Source: Candidatus Shapirobacteria bacterium
GTDB lineage: Bacteria; Patescibacteriota; Microgenomatia; UBA12405
NCBI GenBank assembly: GCA_018500045.2
Contig: JAHBAQ020000017.1
Coordinates: forward strand, 1 to 27,280
DNA length: 27,280 bases
Direction of reading: 5' to 3'
Part shown: positions 26,961 through 27,280 of the stretch, in pieces
How the letters are laid out: every line of letters begins with the position of its first letter
How positions within the stretch are numbered: position 1 is the stretch's first letter
Made by a program: the position numbers and the translations under genes
Notes under the pieces: generated by a model
The model's database searches: none
Seen by the model: the letters and a program-made list of their open reading frames with translations, nothing else
Told to the model about the DNA's origin: nothing

Positions 26961-27280
26961 TTTTTGAGGACGAGAATTTTTTGGTGGTAGATAAACCGAC
27001 AGGAATGACGACGACTAAAGAAAAGAAAGGTGAAGCGGGAACGTTGGAAGATTATTTGAGAAAAATTAAACCGAACAACTTGCCTAGGAATGGGATAATG
27101 CATCGATTGGATAAAGGCACTTCGGGATTAGTATTAGTAGCGAAGACTGATTTGGCTTTTAAAAATTTTAAAAATCAGTTTAAAAATAGAAGTTTGACGA
27201 AAAAATATTATTGTGTGGTGGGTGGTGAAGCGGTGATAGATGGCAGTATAAATTGGCCAATAGGGAGGTCGAAGTATGGA
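26939..27280 (+). CDS. RluA-family 23S/tRNA pseudouridine synthase (3'-partial)
   Basis: There are 114 codons from ATG 26939 to the window end, with no stop. The start IIFEDENFLVVDKPTGM is typical of RluA-type synthases without an S4 domain. The catalytic motif is MHRLDKGTSGLVLVAKT (54-70), with Asp58 as nucleophile. LTKKYYCVVGG follows, as expected. It converts specific uridines in rRNA or tRNA to pseudouridine; the target cannot be read from this part. It overlaps lspA by 22 nt. lspA followed by an RluA/RluD-type gene is a common bacterial order. Confidence 0.93.
   Translation, partial: MEEKIKIIFEDENFLVVDKPTGMTTTKEKKGEAGTLEDYLRKIKPNNLPRNGIMHRLDKGTSGLVLVAKTDLAFKNFKNQFKNRSLTKKYYCVVGGEAVIDGSINWPIGRSKYG

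Noticed and set aside
1..27280. Recoding of TGA (Gly or Trp)
   Set aside because: TGA ends the LPKSG protein exactly at an ATGA overlap and ends dnaB at the normal family length; no conserved protein here has an internal TGA.

Overview
The window looks like a contig from a small-genome, AT-rich bacterium of the Candidate Phyla Radiation (Patescibacteria). A Microgenomates-type lineage is my best guess. The reasons are: tightly packed single-copy housekeeping genes, several trimmed core proteins (an RF1 without its N-terminal domain, a short LspA, a YbeY without its zinc motif), rpsF-ssb-rpsR with no rplI after it, bS21 next to a YqeY protein, and large secreted Cys-rich dockerin proteins. TGA still acts as a stop, so the UGA=Gly code of Gracilibacteria does not apply. 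The lineage is inferred from gene content only.

Layout. Positions 1-3406 (+) hold a cell-surface cluster: a partial Cys-rich dockerin protein, two membrane-anchored cohesin-like proteins (one ending in LPKSG plus a transmembrane helix), and an anchored protein with an Fn3-like domain and two half-dockerins. 3412-6981 (+) is a translation and replication block: rpsU, yqeY, a degenerate ybeY, dnaX, ybaB, recR. 7043-9667 (+) is an 874-residue paralogue of the first gene. 9696-12656 (+) holds a coiled-coil protein, cysS, and the rpsF-ssb-rpsR operon, which ends in a strong terminator. 12732-15865 (+) holds a lipoyl-like protein and two envelope proteases (CtpA and HtrA types). 15869-19850 is on the minus strand: short prfA, rpmE, hisS, a nucleoside hydrolase and a GNAT protein. 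19851-20359 is a regulatory region. 20360-21400 (+) holds a mutarotase-like gene and a small membrane protein, flanked by two identical tRNA-His genes. 21522-22669 (-) holds two envelope proteins. 22781-27280 (+) holds an MBL-like protein, dnaB, an orphan gene, a tRNA-Leu on the minus strand, an Lgt-like protein, a DksA/TraR zinc finger, lspA and a partial RluA-family gene.

The most interesting element lies at 19893-20338 on the minus strand. A promoter (TTGACT, 16 nt, TAAAAT) drives a 15-codon leader peptide, MSNKTLCLNHHHANL, with three consecutive His codons. It is followed by mutually exclusive 1:2, 2:3 and 3:4 RNA pairings, and the 3:4 hairpin carries eight U residues. This is a classical attenuator layout, and the first gene downstream is tRNA-His. 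Just past that tRNA a second, 25-codon ORF with the codons His-Cys-His overlaps a second set of competing hairpins that also ends in a terminator, ahead of the GNAT, nucleoside hydrolase and hisS genes. I read this as a candidate tandem histidine-attenuation system that senses tRNA-His charging and controls tRNA-His itself, and possibly hisS. The second tRNA-His copy, 1.4 kb away, has its own simple promoter.

Across the window many first-in-unit genes have an extended -10 box (TGnTAnaAT type) only 5-8 nt before the ATG. Most of their transcripts should therefore be leaderless or nearly so. Clear Shine-Dalgarno sites are seen mainly before internal genes (ssb, recR, the DksA/TraR gene) and before rpsU. 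The + strand is G+T-rich throughout, even across minus-strand genes, which suggests that it is the leading strand. All functions are read from sequence motifs; no database search was run.
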